A stretch of 64,000 bases of DNA. Origin: Acanthosepion esculentum (taxonomy: Eukaryota; Mollusca; Cephalopoda; Sepiida; Sepiidae). The DNA is taken from positions 8,611,020 through 8,675,019 of the forward strand of contig OZ038482.1 of NCBI GenBank assembly GCA_964036315.1. Direction: 5' to 3'. The position numbers and the translations under genes are program-made. Below are positions 45,744 to 60,461 of this stretch, piece after piece; within the stretch, counting starts at the first letter, position 1; the number at the start of each line of letters is the position of its first letter. A model generated the notes under the pieces. It was not told the DNA's origin and did no database searches. It was given only the letters and a program-made list of their open reading frames with translations.

Positions 45744-46731
45744 TATGTACCTCCACAAAAACGCCATACTTAATTAATTTTTAATAATGAAAAAGCTTTC
45801 TTGGAGCTTTTATTTTAATTTCAAACTGATAAATAAATGCAATATTTCCAATAAACAAAATACTATGCTGTATTTCAAAACTAATTTAAATTGATTGGAA
45901 GGAATTTTCATTTTTAAATTTCTAAAATCTTTCAATTTGGCGCCATTTTTAGCAAACTGTTATAAAAATGTAAAACTCTTTAAAAAAATCATCCAAAAAT
46001 AAAATATACTTTTCTTTTACTTTATTTGATTTAAATTTGAATCAATCTGATTTGAATCAAATATTATTTACTTTAAGTTTAAAATATCGCAGAAATGCAT
46101 TTGTAACAAATCTTGTAAAAATTCATTTTTCATTTCAAATTTTTTTAAGACAATATTGTCCTTAATATATATTATTCATAAAAGCAATTAAAAGCTTCTC
46201 TAATTAAATCTCTTAGTTTTATTGCATTTTTAAGATTCAGAGCAGATTAAAAAAAACAAACTTGATTTAAATTCCCCAGACTTCTGCTTTTAACTAATAT
46301 ATATTCAGTGATCCACAAACAATTATCACGACAAATTTCTCGAGTTTTCATAAAAGTATATATTTTACCAACATTTTCTAAAATAATTCCATTCAATTGT
46401 GAACAAGTCCTGAAAGTTTCATTAAAATCCGACAATTATTTGATTTTTGCAACAATTTCTAAATTAACGTCCTTCGCCGCAAAAAAAAGATGTTAAAATT
46501 TGCTATGCTAATTTATAAATTATATTACATCCGCTGACGCAAGAAAAAAAAATTTTAATCGAAATTTCGAATGTTCTAAAAAGGATTAAAAATTTAATTA
46601 AACATTCAAACTATACTTTGGTCTTTCCTCTAAATAACAACAAAAACTTCGATGATAAAACTGTTTACATTAAGATTGGAGCATTTTTTCATCATGGTAT
46701 ACTAATATTTTAACAAGTTTTGGAGATGACA
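45744..46731 (+). mobile_element. Non-coding hAT-like element, copy 3
   Basis: It begins TATGTACCTCCACAAAA and ends TTTTGGAGATGAC, decayed forms of the ends at 12713 and 14248. Internal landmarks shared with that copy are GTATTTCAAAACTAATT, AATCCGACAATTATTTGATT and TTTTTTCATCATG. The copy is shortened internally and no target duplication is visible. Confidence 0.78.
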
Positions 46732-47735
46732 ATTGGCTGAAAATGAAATCCTGCGTGATAAAACAAACCAAAATAAATTAAACATTTTAAATTAGTTCCT
46801 ATTAAAAGCATTGAGGATGCCATCAGAAAAATTAACTTACAGGTGACAAAAACTAAAAATTGTTTCTTCAAATTGTAAGATTGTTGTTTCATGTCAATTT
46901 AAATATTTTTAGAAAAGTAAATTTGTATAGATTTGTTTTGTTGTTAGAGGTACCTTCGATTAACGCTAAAGACGGATTAAGCGCTGTAGACATTGGAAGA
47001 AGACTTTGTAGATAAGAATTGAAAACACGAGCACTTATGTCTTTGTTCGAAAGTTTGATAGGTGACCAGCTACTCTCGCTAATACCACCTTAAAATCTTC
47101 CTATTGATATCTAATAACAATAAAAATTTAACACACAGTTTATGTCGGTTGTCATTCCTTATAGTTTTCACTTTTCCATTACAACAAAAACAACTATTCC
47201 ATGATGTTATCGGTTAAATGACAATGAAAGCAAGTCTCTGCTCATCCTTACCATATCTAATGTTTTGCAAATGAACAGTGAAAAGTGAAAACTAAATAAA
47301 TTTCGAGTTATCTATTTTGGCTTGAAATCCATTTACCAGGTACACACACGGTTATAGAGGCAAGCAACTTGACCACACTTGAGTTGACTAAATAGAATTG
47401 ATATAAAAACCCAGATACGGTGCTGATAATTATGGCGGTGAAGAATTTCAAAGAAAAAAAATAACATAAGATAACCTCCATTCATTGTTGTGCTCGATTT
47501 GCCTTCAATAAGCAATTATAATTCAACCTAATCACAATTAACGGTAGATATACTGATCCGATTGTTCAATGAAGCCCGAGATATATTCTTTTATGATTGT
47601 ATTTTAATCAGTATTATTGTAATTTGTTTTATTCAAGTCGTTTTCTACCTCGACTTTGACTGTGGATTCGGTAACAGTGGAGTAAAAAAGCATCTCTATT
47701 TTTAAGCGAAAAAGTAAAAATTACCAAAAACCTGT
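46732..47735. other. Interval with no recognised gene
   Basis: AT-rich. Short frames without motifs. Confidence 0.4.
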
Positions 47736-47737
47736 TT

Positions 47738-47865
47738 TGGGCGCCTCGGCATTACGTAATAAGGATAGTGAGCTCTAGTCTGGTTGAATGAATTCCGAGT
47801 TTGATCCTCACCGGCAGCTTCGTACTTGCATCCATGTGCCAAATTAAACCAAGCTTAGTAAATAA
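47738..47865 (+). mobile_element. tRNA-derived SINE, common family
   Basis: GCGCCTCGGCATTACGTAAT, GAGTTTGATCCTCACCGG (B-box), CATCCATGTGCCAAATTAAA and CCAAGCTTAGTAAATAAATA. A full-length but diverged copy. Confidence 0.8.
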
Positions 47866-48028
47866 ATAACCGTTTAATGATCGTATTAGAAGGGAAAAAA
47901 TTGCACAGTGTACTAATTTTTTTAGCTTATCACTTGAGTTACCAGGTTAAGCTACGTCATAAATGTTTCACGTCAGTCATAATCAAAATTATTGGTCACA
48001 AGTTGTAGAAGTCATAATTAGAAACTGA

Positions 48029-48067
<39 letters not shown>

Positions 48068-49436
48068 ATATATGCACCAAGTGAGTCAATTTTGATTCCA
48101 TGCAATGAAATATTGGGGTATGGGTTATTGCTCATGACGGTTTAAGTAGAGATTTTTGGTATCCAATCAAATAGATGAAAAGGAAAACAGTATAGAATCT
48201 GAGTAATTTCGAGAAATTAATATTCAAAATTTGGATTTCCCCCCCTAAGTTCCATGCACCTATTTTGATCGCGCCCGTTTGTTCTTACACCCCCACCTAA
48301 CTAGATTTTATTTTAAGAGTTGCCGCTAAGAGCGGAAACAATACTTACGTTTGTTTATAAATTTGAAACAGCACAGATAAAGGTTTTTAAAATGATTATA
48401 TCTCCAACGTTAAGTGATGTTCGCTTCCTGGACTCCCACTAAAGAAATCTGACGGCATGGGAAGTGTCCTTCAGATTTGCGGTCGATTTAATTCTTGGGG
48501 AAAAAAAAAAAACAAAAAACAAAAAGATACAAGACCCAGTCGACATCAGTTACATGAAACTTAGCTATGGAAGCAGGAAATCAGCAGCAGGCTGACGAGT
48601 GATAAAGGCATTTAGGAAATTTCTGATTTTATTTTTTGCTTCGCGAGGAAGTCTAGATAACATTAACTGGAGGTTATCAAAAGACTAGACGCCAAGATTT
48701 TTATAATTTTTTTATAAACAATGACTAGAAATCCGAAAAATCATTACAGTAGCAAACTAAGTTCAACTTCATCTATAGGCCAACTGGCGCACAATTGAGG
48801 GACATAACGCCAACATTTTAGCTGATTTTTTAAATTATTCAACTCATTTCGGCCCCAGCTCCCAGTTATCTTTCGACTAGTTAAAATAAACCTTGTAGCA
48901 CAGGTTATTAAGCAAATTTACATTTTTATTTCACAAAATATGCAACACGCCTTTGCTTCACAATTCAAGGGGTTAATTCTTTCAAAATTCAAGTGATATA
49001 TATATATATATATATATATAAAATAAATATAACCCAGTGTATTATTAGAGAATTAACCTAGGAAAAGAAAAGTAATCTGAAATACCAAGTTATAGGTCAG
49101 AGTTCAACTCTCACCTCCAGTAGTTTTTTTAACTAAGCGATCCTGACGGGATCAATGAAATTTCCAATGCCAATATCTTAATTTTGCCTTTGTGACACTG
49201 AAGCAAGAGAAAGGTTCAAGATTCTAATTATGGACAGAAAAAAAGAAAACAAAAAAAAAAAACACTAAAGCATTCAAATTCAACAAACCTCATGGAGGAA
49301 GCTTTAAATAGGAGACAATTTTCAATCAATTCGTCTATTTAAAACTTCCTTTGATAAGGTCCACAAGAAATGTTAGCCAAGAGTTCGTAAAGATTTTTTT
49401 TTTTTTTTTACAGGCTGTCAACAGCAACCAGATTCC
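47866..49436. other. Interval downstream of beta-tubulin, no gene recognised
   Basis: It contains the poly(A) run at 48034, a short (TA)n at 48999-49020 and a possible tRNA-like B-box (AGAGTTCAACTCTCAC) near 49100. Nothing else is recognised. Confidence 0.4.
48034..48064. repeat. Poly(A) run
   Basis: About 31 A residues. A retroposed 3' end is possible, but no source sequence is recognised upstream. Confidence 0.9.
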
Positions 49437-49442
49437 TTTATT
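49437..49442 (-). terminator. Distal poly(A) signal of beta-tubulin
   Basis: TTTATT on the plus strand is AATAAA on the coding strand, about 435 nt past the stop codon. Use of this site would give the longer 3' UTR. Confidence 0.55.
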
Positions 49443-49707
49443 CAGCCGAGGATACAAATCAAGACCACATACAATATCTATTCAGCACATTCAGAAATGG
49501 GAGACGAAATATGTTGGCTGCCCTGAATAGTCAGTAGCAGAAGAGGAGGTTGAGAGTAGCTAGTACTCTGAGGCTTTTCACAAGAGGCAGAAAATCCTTT
49601 TTGAAGAAGGAGGGAAGGTCTGATGAAAGAACTTAACACTAGGGACCTTAACAAGCACCTCACATACCAACAGACCAAGCCAACAATCTGAATAGATGGC
49701 ACAAGAT

Positions 49708-49713
49708 TTTATT
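49708..49713 (-). terminator. Proximal poly(A) signal of beta-tubulin
   Basis: AATAAA on the coding strand, about 165 nt past the stop codon, would give a short 3' UTR. With the signal at 49437 it offers alternative polyadenylation. Confidence 0.55.
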
Positions 49714-49876
49714 CATATTCCCCCCTAAATTTTCAAATTTTTTATTTTCAAAATTACCCAACCCCCTCCCTACCAATGAATTCTGAGTTGTATCAGAGTG
49801 GAAGAGACAGAATGAGTTGACAGTTCAGAAAGACAAGATAGAATGAGACCAGATAGATAGCGTCCATTTTTTTCAT

Positions 49877-52290
<2,414 letters not shown>

Positions 52291-53930
52291 TTGATACCAA
52301 AACGAGGCTACGTAATTAGCATACGGAATTTGTCGATTAATACTATTTAATTATTTTTATATTTATAACTCAAAATAATAATAAACTTTTATAAAAACGT
52401 ACATTTATTTAGTTGAATATAAATATTTATTCAAAAAATTAAATAATGTCTTTTCAGCAACTGCAAAGCGTTATCACGTGGTACAAGATGGCTGCTTAGG
52501 AGGTGTAAATGATACTCATGATTATTGATATTTTATCCATTTGACGTCAATGTCTGAAAAAATATCTGCATGGAACTAGATATATACAGAGAATAATTAT
52601 TTACCTTTGGAACTAAGGTAATTTTATAAGATCGGTTTTATATGCATTGTGTTTTCAGCTTTTTTGTCGCAAAAAAAGACGATGGATTTTATATTTCACA
52701 ATTAAATATCCTAAACACTGCAGTAAACACGTGTTTTTTTTTTTTATGAAATCGTAACAAAATTATTGATTGACGATTTGCTTTGCTTACTATTTCCTAA
52801 TTATTTATTTTATTAGATTAACATTGCATAATGGCTTATAAAGTTGCTTGAATTATGATTTGTAGCTTTTTTATGCGATGGAGGTGAAATTCAAGGTCAG
52901 ATGATTTTCAAAGCAAACACTAAAATTAAAAACAAACTGATTTCATTTTTTTTTCTCTTGACTCGTCTTTGTTTTTATTTGCGATTAATTTATTTCCGAC
53001 TCTGCATTTCATAGTGCATCAACATCTTAAATATAAACATCTGGAGAAAATTCGATTTAAATAATCTATTAATTCTTTTAAACTTTTTGTTTTCTTATGA
53101 TGCAGACTACATGAAAAAAATGTTTTGTTGATAACGATTCCTCTCCAAATATCCCGAAGAAAAATATGCATAAAATGTTTCTGGAATTCTTTTTCTCGGC
53201 AAACACATGAAAATGCAGTAAAAAAGAAAAATAAATAAAATAATTTTAAAAATTCTCAAAGCTTATAAAGAAAAATGAACAAGATTTTTTTTTTTTTTAA
53301 ACCTTTTGAGAATTATAACAAATTGATTGTCTAATTAATTAACAACTTCTTTCATAATGTAACAGAAGTCACATTCCATTAATTAATAAAATGCGACTTA
53401 ATTTATTTTTTAGTGATTCTGGTTAAGAAAATATATTTTATAATTCATTTTAAATTTTTATATAAACAGGCTTGATTAGGATTAAAAATATTTTTTATTT
53501 ATATTAAAAATTAAGTTACTGCTTGTGAGTTATCTGTAGTGTAGCAACATTTTAAATTAATTTTCCAACTTTTTCATTTCCACAAATAGAGATGTGTATA
53601 TTCCAATGATCCATTTAGCAGTCTTAAAAAATGAGAAAAAAACAATTTAAAAATCATTTTTTAAATATTTCATCTAACTTTATAAAAGATCACCAATACG
53701 TAAATTAAAAAGTGGCGACAGATAATATAAGTACCAAAATTAGAATTCACAACCAAACTTTAACGTGTTGTCTCTAAAAATAAATATTTATTTAGCTTTA
53801 AAGCTTAAATTTTTTTTCTGTTTCAATTTCTAGGATGAGGAGAGGAGTTATAATTATTTAATATTTTTTACTTCTAATTCAACAGAAGAATGAGAATAAT
53901 CAACCCCGGGGTTTTTAGTTCCCTGACTCG
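52291..53930. other. Interval upstream of beta-tubulin, no gene recognised
   Basis: Very AT-rich, with homopolymer runs and no microsatellite or transposon signature. Distal regulatory elements could lie here but none can be pointed out. Confidence 0.4.
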
Positions 53931-53940
53931 AATCGACAGA

Positions 53941-54025
53941 CACCTGACGAAGGCCGGAGCTTACAACGGCCGAAACGTGATAATGACAAAGATGGGATTA
54001 GAACATTAGTCTGACTGTAAATAAA
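53941..54025 (+). mobile_element. Penelope-type terminal motif, solo copy
   Basis: CACCTGACGAAGGCCGGAGC, TTACAACGGCCGAAACGTGA and TAATGACAAAGATGGGATTA. This copy has CTGACGA where others have CTGAAGA, and it keeps both GGCC arms and GAAACG. Confidence 0.7.
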
Positions 54026-54029
54026 TGCA

Positions 54030-55430
54030 AATTAATTTCTCTCGTTTAATCAAATTTAAAATGAAAACAAAAAGGGGATATTTAGAACAGATCAATTCAA
54101 AAAAATATATATATTTTAAAAACTATTTTGAAACAAAATAAGCCGGTTTTACTTTGTTTAAATTTTAAAAAAATTAATCACAACAATTATCAAATTCTGA
54201 ATTTGTTGAGGGGCTGCTGAAAATTTATCGGCGCATTTTGGTTATGGGGTGAGGCTTTGCTTGGGTAGAGAAATTTTGTGCTCTCCTGCTAAAAAATTAT
54301 AAAGTATTAAAACTAGATTAAATGATGTGTTTATAAACTAAGATTGACATTTCGTTCATTTAAAATGTTCCAAAGGAATGTTGCGATGATTGCAACAATT
54401 AAGTCTGATTGAGAGAATAATTATGACTGATAATTATCAATGTCCCAGTTTGAACCATCCTCCCAATGCCCTTTATTTATTGCATCAAGGATACAATTAT
54501 GGCACAAGGCCAAAAAGGGGGAAGGGGTTGAGGCTGGTCTACACTAACTGTCCTATACCTAGCTAATCAGATTCACGACCCATTCACTCAATACAATTCC
54601 ACATTCACCATAAAAACTCACCTGTCACCACTCAATCCTCCATGCACCACAATACCGCATTCTCTCAAGGGGGGACCTACAGAACGCACCCCATGCCATA
54701 AAATTTTAATGAAAATAATAATACATAAAAATCTAACCATGAAGAATGAGAGGGGAGGGAGATGAACCCAATAATAAACTAAAATCAACACAAAGCAAAC
54801 TAAACATAACTGATGTTAGTAGTGCCCGTCCAACCCTCAAAAACAGAGAGGTCGCTGTATTGTGCCCATGGGACAGAATCAAGGGACACTCTCACTAAGG
54901 ATAAAAAAAAAACATACGGGCTAGGGAAAATATAAAGCTGATCCAGACGAGATAAATGGCCATCCTCCCAATGTCCTGTTGGAAATAGAAGTTGTTTTTT
55001 TTTCTTTTGTTTGTGTATGTCAGCCTTGAAGCTTAAAGTGCATTTGGTCATAAAAATGCTTCCTTATAAAAGAACTAAAGCCCATAGTAAAAACTGAAAA
55101 CTGTCCCTGTTTAAGACTTGGAAATTAGATTATATATTTTTAATTATTTTTCAATTGACCATTAAAATGGCATTCAGTCTAATGTTTCATCATTTCCTAA
55201 CAACAAAAAATAATTTTTATATGCCTTTCCATTCAGACCCGTGTGTTCATTTTGGTCATTATATGCACCCTGTTTCATCTGTTGTACCTTCCAGTTTTTT
55301 CCATATCTTTGTACTCAGTAAGCTTCTTGAAATTTCAAACCAAACCCTTTATTCAATAAATGGGGGTAGGTTGTTCTTATTCCGCTTCTCATACTTAGGA
55401 GATATATAATATCTGTTAATTCTCCCCAGT
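54030..55430. other. Interval with repeat traces, no gene recognised
   Basis: A SINE tail on the minus strand (TGGCCTTGTGCCATAATTG, around 54493-54512) is the only identifiable piece. The short frames around 54800-55400 have no known domain. Confidence 0.4.
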
Positions 55431-55479
55431 CTTATTCATGTTTTGTTTCTCTATTTTTTTCACTGAACCAGAGTATGCA

Positions 55480-55575
55480 ATTTTTCAGTACTACCAACCC
55501 AAGGATTGAACTCACAACTGCCAGATAATCAATGCTTTACTCCACTAGGCTATATGTCTCTTGGGTAATCTAGTG
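55480..55575 (-). mobile_element. tRNA-like segment of a SINE or Penelope-type element
   Basis: The minus strand reads AGCCTAGTGGAGTAAAGCAT (A-box-like), then GTTGTGAGTTCAATCCTTGG (B-box-like). It resembles the tRNA-like segments at 41265-41350 and 56695-56745. Confidence 0.6.
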
Positions 55576-56320
55576 TTGAAATTGTGGAGCCTTAAATCTA
55601 GTATCTGTATTCAGCTTGTGGAATAATTATTTTGTCCTTTCTTGATCAGAGGTTCTAATATGATCTTCGTTTCCATGCTTAGTCTGCTGAGAAGGTTCTT
55701 AAAGTGTGCTGGTACTTTCAGTCATATTATTGTTCAGGGTTGTTTTTTTATGATTTAGACTTTATTCCAAAGGAATTGATGACCACTCTTTTCTCTCCAT
55801 ATCTGATCAACCATGCCCAAGGCAATACTTATATAGGTACTGCAATGACCATGCCTGGTTTTAATGTGTGTGTTTCTCTCTCTCTGGACATCTTTTAAAG
55901 GTTCTTTTTCTAATACTGATCATCTCCTGTTGTTTAGGTCACCACTTATAAGTTTGTTCTGGTGTTATAGACAGTGGACAATCCCTTTCTTGACTCTGTA
56001 TAGATGGTGGAAATTGCAGTTCAGGTATTGTTTAATGAATGTTGGTTTACAATATACAGAGGTTTTGAACTCCTATTTTGTATGAGTTCATCCAGTAAGT
56101 CCAATTGATCTTCTGTTTTTTAAAGTTTTTTTTGAGTTCATTTAGTCTAATAGTATTTTTACATCTTTCTAATAGGGCCAGAATATGAAAGTGTCATCTA
56201 TGTAAGCTAAGCCACCTGGTTGATTTTAGTGGTGATGTTTCCATAGCCATTTCCTCAAAGTGTTCCATGCATATGTATGTTCTTATCTCTTGTAATAGCA
56301 ATCTAATAGCTAAGCCTGTT
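55570..56320 (-). pseudogene. Penelope-like element reverse transcriptase, decayed
   Basis: Read on the minus strand, GLAI (about 56317) is followed by MEHFEEMAMETSPLKSTRWL (to about 56210). After a one-base insertion comes AYIDDTFIFWPY, with the YIDD catalytic box at 56193-56204. Next is VYCKPTFIKQYLNCNFHH (from about 56057), then VKKGIVHCL and NKLISGDLNNR. The order and spacing match the Penelope-type RT palm and following region (YVDDTF-W, VYRKPTHT--YL---SHHP). Stops and frameshifts are frequent. No GIY-YIG nuclease domain is recognisable further on. Confidence 0.85.
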
Positions 56321-56475
56321 GTTGATATATGTCAGAACTCAATTGGAAATGTTTGCACATGGAATGTCAACATCTTCATTAGGATGTGTATTGGGACCTT
56401 CGTACAATCTCCTAAAGGGAGGTCTTATTCTAACTTCAGTATCTGTCTATATTTCTGAGATGAGGTATTATGTAC

Positions 56476-56894
56476 ATTATTTACATTATTTGGACTCTTG
56501 TCCTCATCTTTGTCGTCATATTTATTACAACGTTTTGGCCGTTGTACGCTCCGGCCTTCTTCAGGTGATTGGAATGTCGAACTGAACACTTTATTTTGCT
56601 CACTGGGGCAGACTGTTCTAGTTCCACGTGCAATGTTTAATGGATGTCAGTTATCTCCTGTTAATTTCCCTCTGAAAGTTCTCCACTGCCTTAACCAGGT
56701 ATTGAACTCACACTCTTTATCCACTGTGCCATGTGTCCTTGAGGAACTAGAACAGTCTACCCCAGTAAGCGAAATAAAGGGTTCAGTTCGACATTCCAAT
56801 CACCTGAAGAAGGCCGGAGCGGACAACAGCTGAAATATTGTAATAAATATGGTGACAAAGATGAGGACACTAGTCTGAATAATGTAAATAATGT
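56476..56894. mobile_element. 150-bp inverted pair of the Penelope-type terminal motif
   Basis: The left arm (56476-56625) and right arm (56744-56894) are complementary over about 150 bp with few mismatches, around a 118-bp spacer. Each arm has a GAACTAGAACAGTCT block, then TCACCTGAAGAAGGCCGGAG, a tail such as TGTAATAAATATG and ACAAAGATGAGGACA, and finally AATGTAAATAATG. The left arm retains GTACAACGGCC. The right arm is mutated there (GACAACAGCTGAAATATTG). A tRNA-like segment on the minus strand (CAGTGGATAAAGAGTGTGAG, TTCAATACCTGG) sits in the spacer. The RT remnant above lies immediately to the left. Confidence 0.88.
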
Positions 56895-56949
56895 AATTCT
56901 AACTTGTCTTGAATTCTTGAGGGAACTTAATTCCAAGGTTACTGGGTAG

Positions 56950-57010
56950 GATGACAGGCACCTGAAGAAGGTCAGTGGGTAGAACGACAAAGCATAACAC
57001 CCAGGATGAA
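56950..57010 (+). mobile_element. Further partial copy of the Penelope-type motif
   Basis: GGCACCTGAAGAAGGTCAGT and GGTAGAACGACAAAGCATAA keep the 5' half only. The GGCCGAAACG half is degraded. Confidence 0.45.
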
Positions 57011-58315
57011 CCTTCTTGTCCAAATGGTAAAATATATAATGATGATTATTCCTCATCTCAAATAATCCAACAGAATCAAGTGATGTTATTTAGACAAACT
57101 AATATTTATGTTGTTCCCACAAAAATCTGGTATAGAAGATCATATTTAAAAAGATGTCCTCTTTGTGGTGAAGTCTGAATAAGAAACATAGAAAATCAGC
57201 ATACATCTATTTGTATTGAATAAATACGTGTCGGACCAATGTGGATTTCATTATGCTATTGCTTTTGTTGCTCAAAAGAAAACTGTTATTGTATTCTTTA
57301 CTTAGCAAAAGAAAGAAATTAAAAAAACCCACCTTGCATATAAATTATGGAATAACTTGTATTGGCTGTGTTCCTGGAAATGGTTTGAGTGTTTATTTTG
57401 CTACATTTATCTGGTTTAGAAAAAAAAAAGATACCCTTCTGTTTTCGTTTGGATATTTGAAAAGGGATATGTATTAATTGATTGTGGAACTAATGCAAGG
57501 AATAAGTTTAGTTGTATGAATGACTCTCTTCTAAAAATGGTAGATAAATCAGTGAAAGCTATTATTTTAAGTGATGTGCTTGTGATTAGTTGAAGTTAAG
57601 AATTAATGTCTGATTTGGGGCATAAATGAATCCGAAAATACGCAAAATAAATTCATATAAAATGGTTATTTTATATCATAAATAAAGCGGTACTTGATAG
57701 TATATATAAGTCACTTAAAACTAATATGTTTAATACACATTAGGTTAATTTTAGAATTCATTTTCAGATTTAGGAAATCCAGGGCAGTTGTTTCTATAGC
57801 ATTTTCATTATAATTTGGCAATTACTTTCCAATATTTATTTGATACAGTTGGGTGAAGTCAAATATGGCAACTCCTTTCAGGAAAGTAGTTGTGATTAAA
57901 TTGAACAGAAGTCATCAACAATTAAAACAAATATTAATAAAAGACTTTTTGATGGCAACTTAATTACTGAAAATTTACCAGCTTTTTATATGTCAAGTTT
58001 ATAAACAAAGGTTAAATAAAGCAGCAGATATTGAAGCCACTTTTAGACTCAGTTTTTGACTTATGGGTTTTTAAAAAAGGTGTTGGGTGCAGGTGTCAAA
58101 TATTAATTTGTTTCTACAGTGAAATAAAATGGCTTTAAGTAACTCTGCAGTTATGATGCCATGAATTGGTGGAATTACTTTAAAAAATGTGGTTTTATAA
58201 AACATGTGCAGAAGCAGCTATTTATGAATTACCTACACTTTTAGATGGAGAAGATGTTATCTGATTTTAATAAGAATAATAATTCTTTTTAGATTACATT
58301 TCATTTGTGTTGTGT
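57011..58315. other. Interval with weak coding-like traces
   Basis: On the plus strand KRCPLCGEV (about 57153) and, further on, IDCGTNARNKF (about 57480) look like remnants of an old coding sequence with stops between. I cannot name a family. Confidence 0.25.
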
Positions 58316-58319
58316 GTAG

Positions 58320-58430
58320 CTACTAATTCTCATTTACTCTGCCATGGTGCCAAAGTTGGTGTGTTTTGGTGAGGATTGAAATCACTGATTTGCAAAACTT
58401 CCCATTACTATACAGTAGATTCCCATTGAT
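58320..58430 (-). mobile_element. tRNA-derived SINE fragment, common family
   Basis: The minus strand reads AGTGATTTCAATCCTCACCA, then CTTTGGCACCATGGCAGAGT and AAATGAG. The A-box side is not clear. Confidence 0.55.
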
Positions 58431-59094
58431 TATTCTTGGCATTTATCCATTCATAATATTCTTCTCTAAATCTACCATTTAAAAACAAGAATATTCCACC
58501 ATTACTCTTGAAGTAGCACTAAAATATTTAAGACCATAACTTGATTCTTATTTTCTTTTTTTAATAGGATGAATTGGTTCCAGTAAATTTCATTTTTTTT
58601 TTTCTGAATTTGAATTTGTTTTTCCTTTTATTTTTACATCGAAATCTTTTTTTTCTTTTTGTTTTAATTTCTGAACCTCAATAACAATGTTTCAGAAAAA
58701 TTATATTTACTCAGTTATACTTTCTAAAATTTAACCTGGCATCATTTTTGTTAATATTCTGTTTATAAATATTTCAGAAAAACTCTATAAATGATTTCTT
58801 TGAAATTACAAACCTTTACCAAAAATCTGTAGAAATTCCAAAAGTTCATATCAGCAACCTAATTAGAATGCTACAGATGTCATTTAGCTGGTTAATAATC
58901 GCTTTCTTGAAATAATTAATTGAATATTTTGCATTAATGGGATTTTGAATGTTTGACTTCTTTTTGTTTGCCAACATTTTTATTGTGAAAGTGACAAGTT
59001 TAAAGATAAAAAGAACTGTTTTAAAGTAAAATTCACAAGATTCTATTTAGTATTGATTTCTTATTCATTTCAAAGAAAAGTGTACTGAGCTTTT

Positions 59095-59515
59095 CTCTAA
59101 TATCAGTCCTCCTATATGGCGGTGAATGCTGGACAATCTCTTCACAGATGAAGAAGATACTTGAAGCAACAGAAATATGATTCTACAGAAGGATGCTGAG
59201 AATACCATGAACTGAAAATGTGAGCAATGACAAAGTTATAGAGACAATGGAAACAAAAAGGTCACTTGTACTTAACATTGGGAAGAGATAGTTGAAATTT
59301 GTAGGGCATTTAATGAGGAAAGAGCGTTTGGAAAATTTGATGCATACAGGACAGATTGAAGGCAAGAGGGACAGGAAAACAACACATAACCTACCTGGCA
59401 AGCTTGAGGGAATCGAGCAGGGTTTGGGAGAGATAGCCAAAATTTATTAAGAGCTACAAAGTACAGGAAGTTGTGGAGAGCCATGATCACCAATGTATTG
59501 AAGAGATGCAGTATA
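59095..59515 (+). mobile_element. Non-LTR retrotransposon fragment (reverse transcriptase C-terminal region)
   Basis: Translation gives LLYGGECWTISSQMKKILEA, then WFYRRMLRIPW and ENVSNDKVIETMETKRSL, then KFVGHLMRKERLENLMHTGQ and IEGKRDRKTTHNLPGK. This is the conserved thumb or connection region at the end of many LINE ORF2 proteins. Isolated stops occur but the sequence is less decayed than the related piece at 31376-31960. Confidence 0.9.
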
Positions 59516-60315
59516 TAGAAGAATGTAATACATCATGGGATACACTGGTACAAGTATAGAATTGCTGGCTATTGTGATTGGATGATTGGTCAGTGTAATT
59601 GACCAGAGTTTCTATTCTCTCAAAAAAATCTTGGCAAACATGGACCTTTGTGCTCACAAGAGGAGGGTCAGAAGGACAATTTTTACCATTGACACTGCTA
59701 TTATTTTGTACTACCTTCACCCTTGGCAGTGTTTCACATTTTAAAAAGTGATGATTACATTTGTAATAAAACCTAAACATATGATGAAAGTGAATTCATA
59801 CATTTTTTCATTCTTGAGAATTTACAACAAAAATATTAAACATAGTGTATTTATTAGATTGTTTATTTACAAGAATAATTTTATATTTGCAGCATTCTAA
59901 AAACTAATACATTTGTATTAAAATTAATGCAATGCAATATTTATCATATACCAATATATAAAGAAATAAATATGAAAATAATTTTTTATTCTTAAATTTA
60001 TAGACATTTACTAAATTAAATATGTGAACCATCTATTAGAAAATGCTTATTATTTACCATTTTAGACATTTTGAATCAATTGGCAATGAGCCAATGCCGA
60101 CCATTCCAGTAAACAATATAATAAAGAGTGTAAATAAGCAAATCTAATAAAGAGTTTTTATTATTTTCATAAATTCTCAAGAACAAATAACATTTATAAA
60201 TAATTCACTTTCGTATGTTTGAGTTTTATTATAATTCTGTTTGTTAAAACAACATTGCCAAGAAGTGAAGTTAGTTAAAATAACAGCAATGCCAATGGAA
60301 AAACTTTTGACAGAT
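59516..60315. other. Interval with no recognised gene
   Basis: AT-rich. Only short frames. Confidence 0.4.
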
Positions 60316-60318
60316 ATT

Positions 60319-60398
60319 GTGTGTGTGTGTGTGTGTTAGTTTTTTTGTTTTTTTTCTTTGGGGCATGAAGGTCTAAGTTTGCTGAAATTTTGTCTAGT

Positions 60399-60458
<60 letters not shown>
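60319..60458. repeat. (TG)n and (TA)n microsatellites
   Basis: TG units at 60319-60337 and a TA array at 60402-60458, separated by a T-rich spacer. Confidence 0.95.

Positions 60459-60461
<3 letters not shown>

Noticed and set aside
48034..48064. Poly(A) tail of a processed pseudogene
   Set aside because: No recognisable coding or UTR sequence upstream and no target duplication seen.
57241..57477. 78-codon frame as a membrane peptide
   Set aside because: The Leu/Lys-rich low-complexity start and the neighbouring stop-ridden coding traces suggest a decayed element, not a gene.
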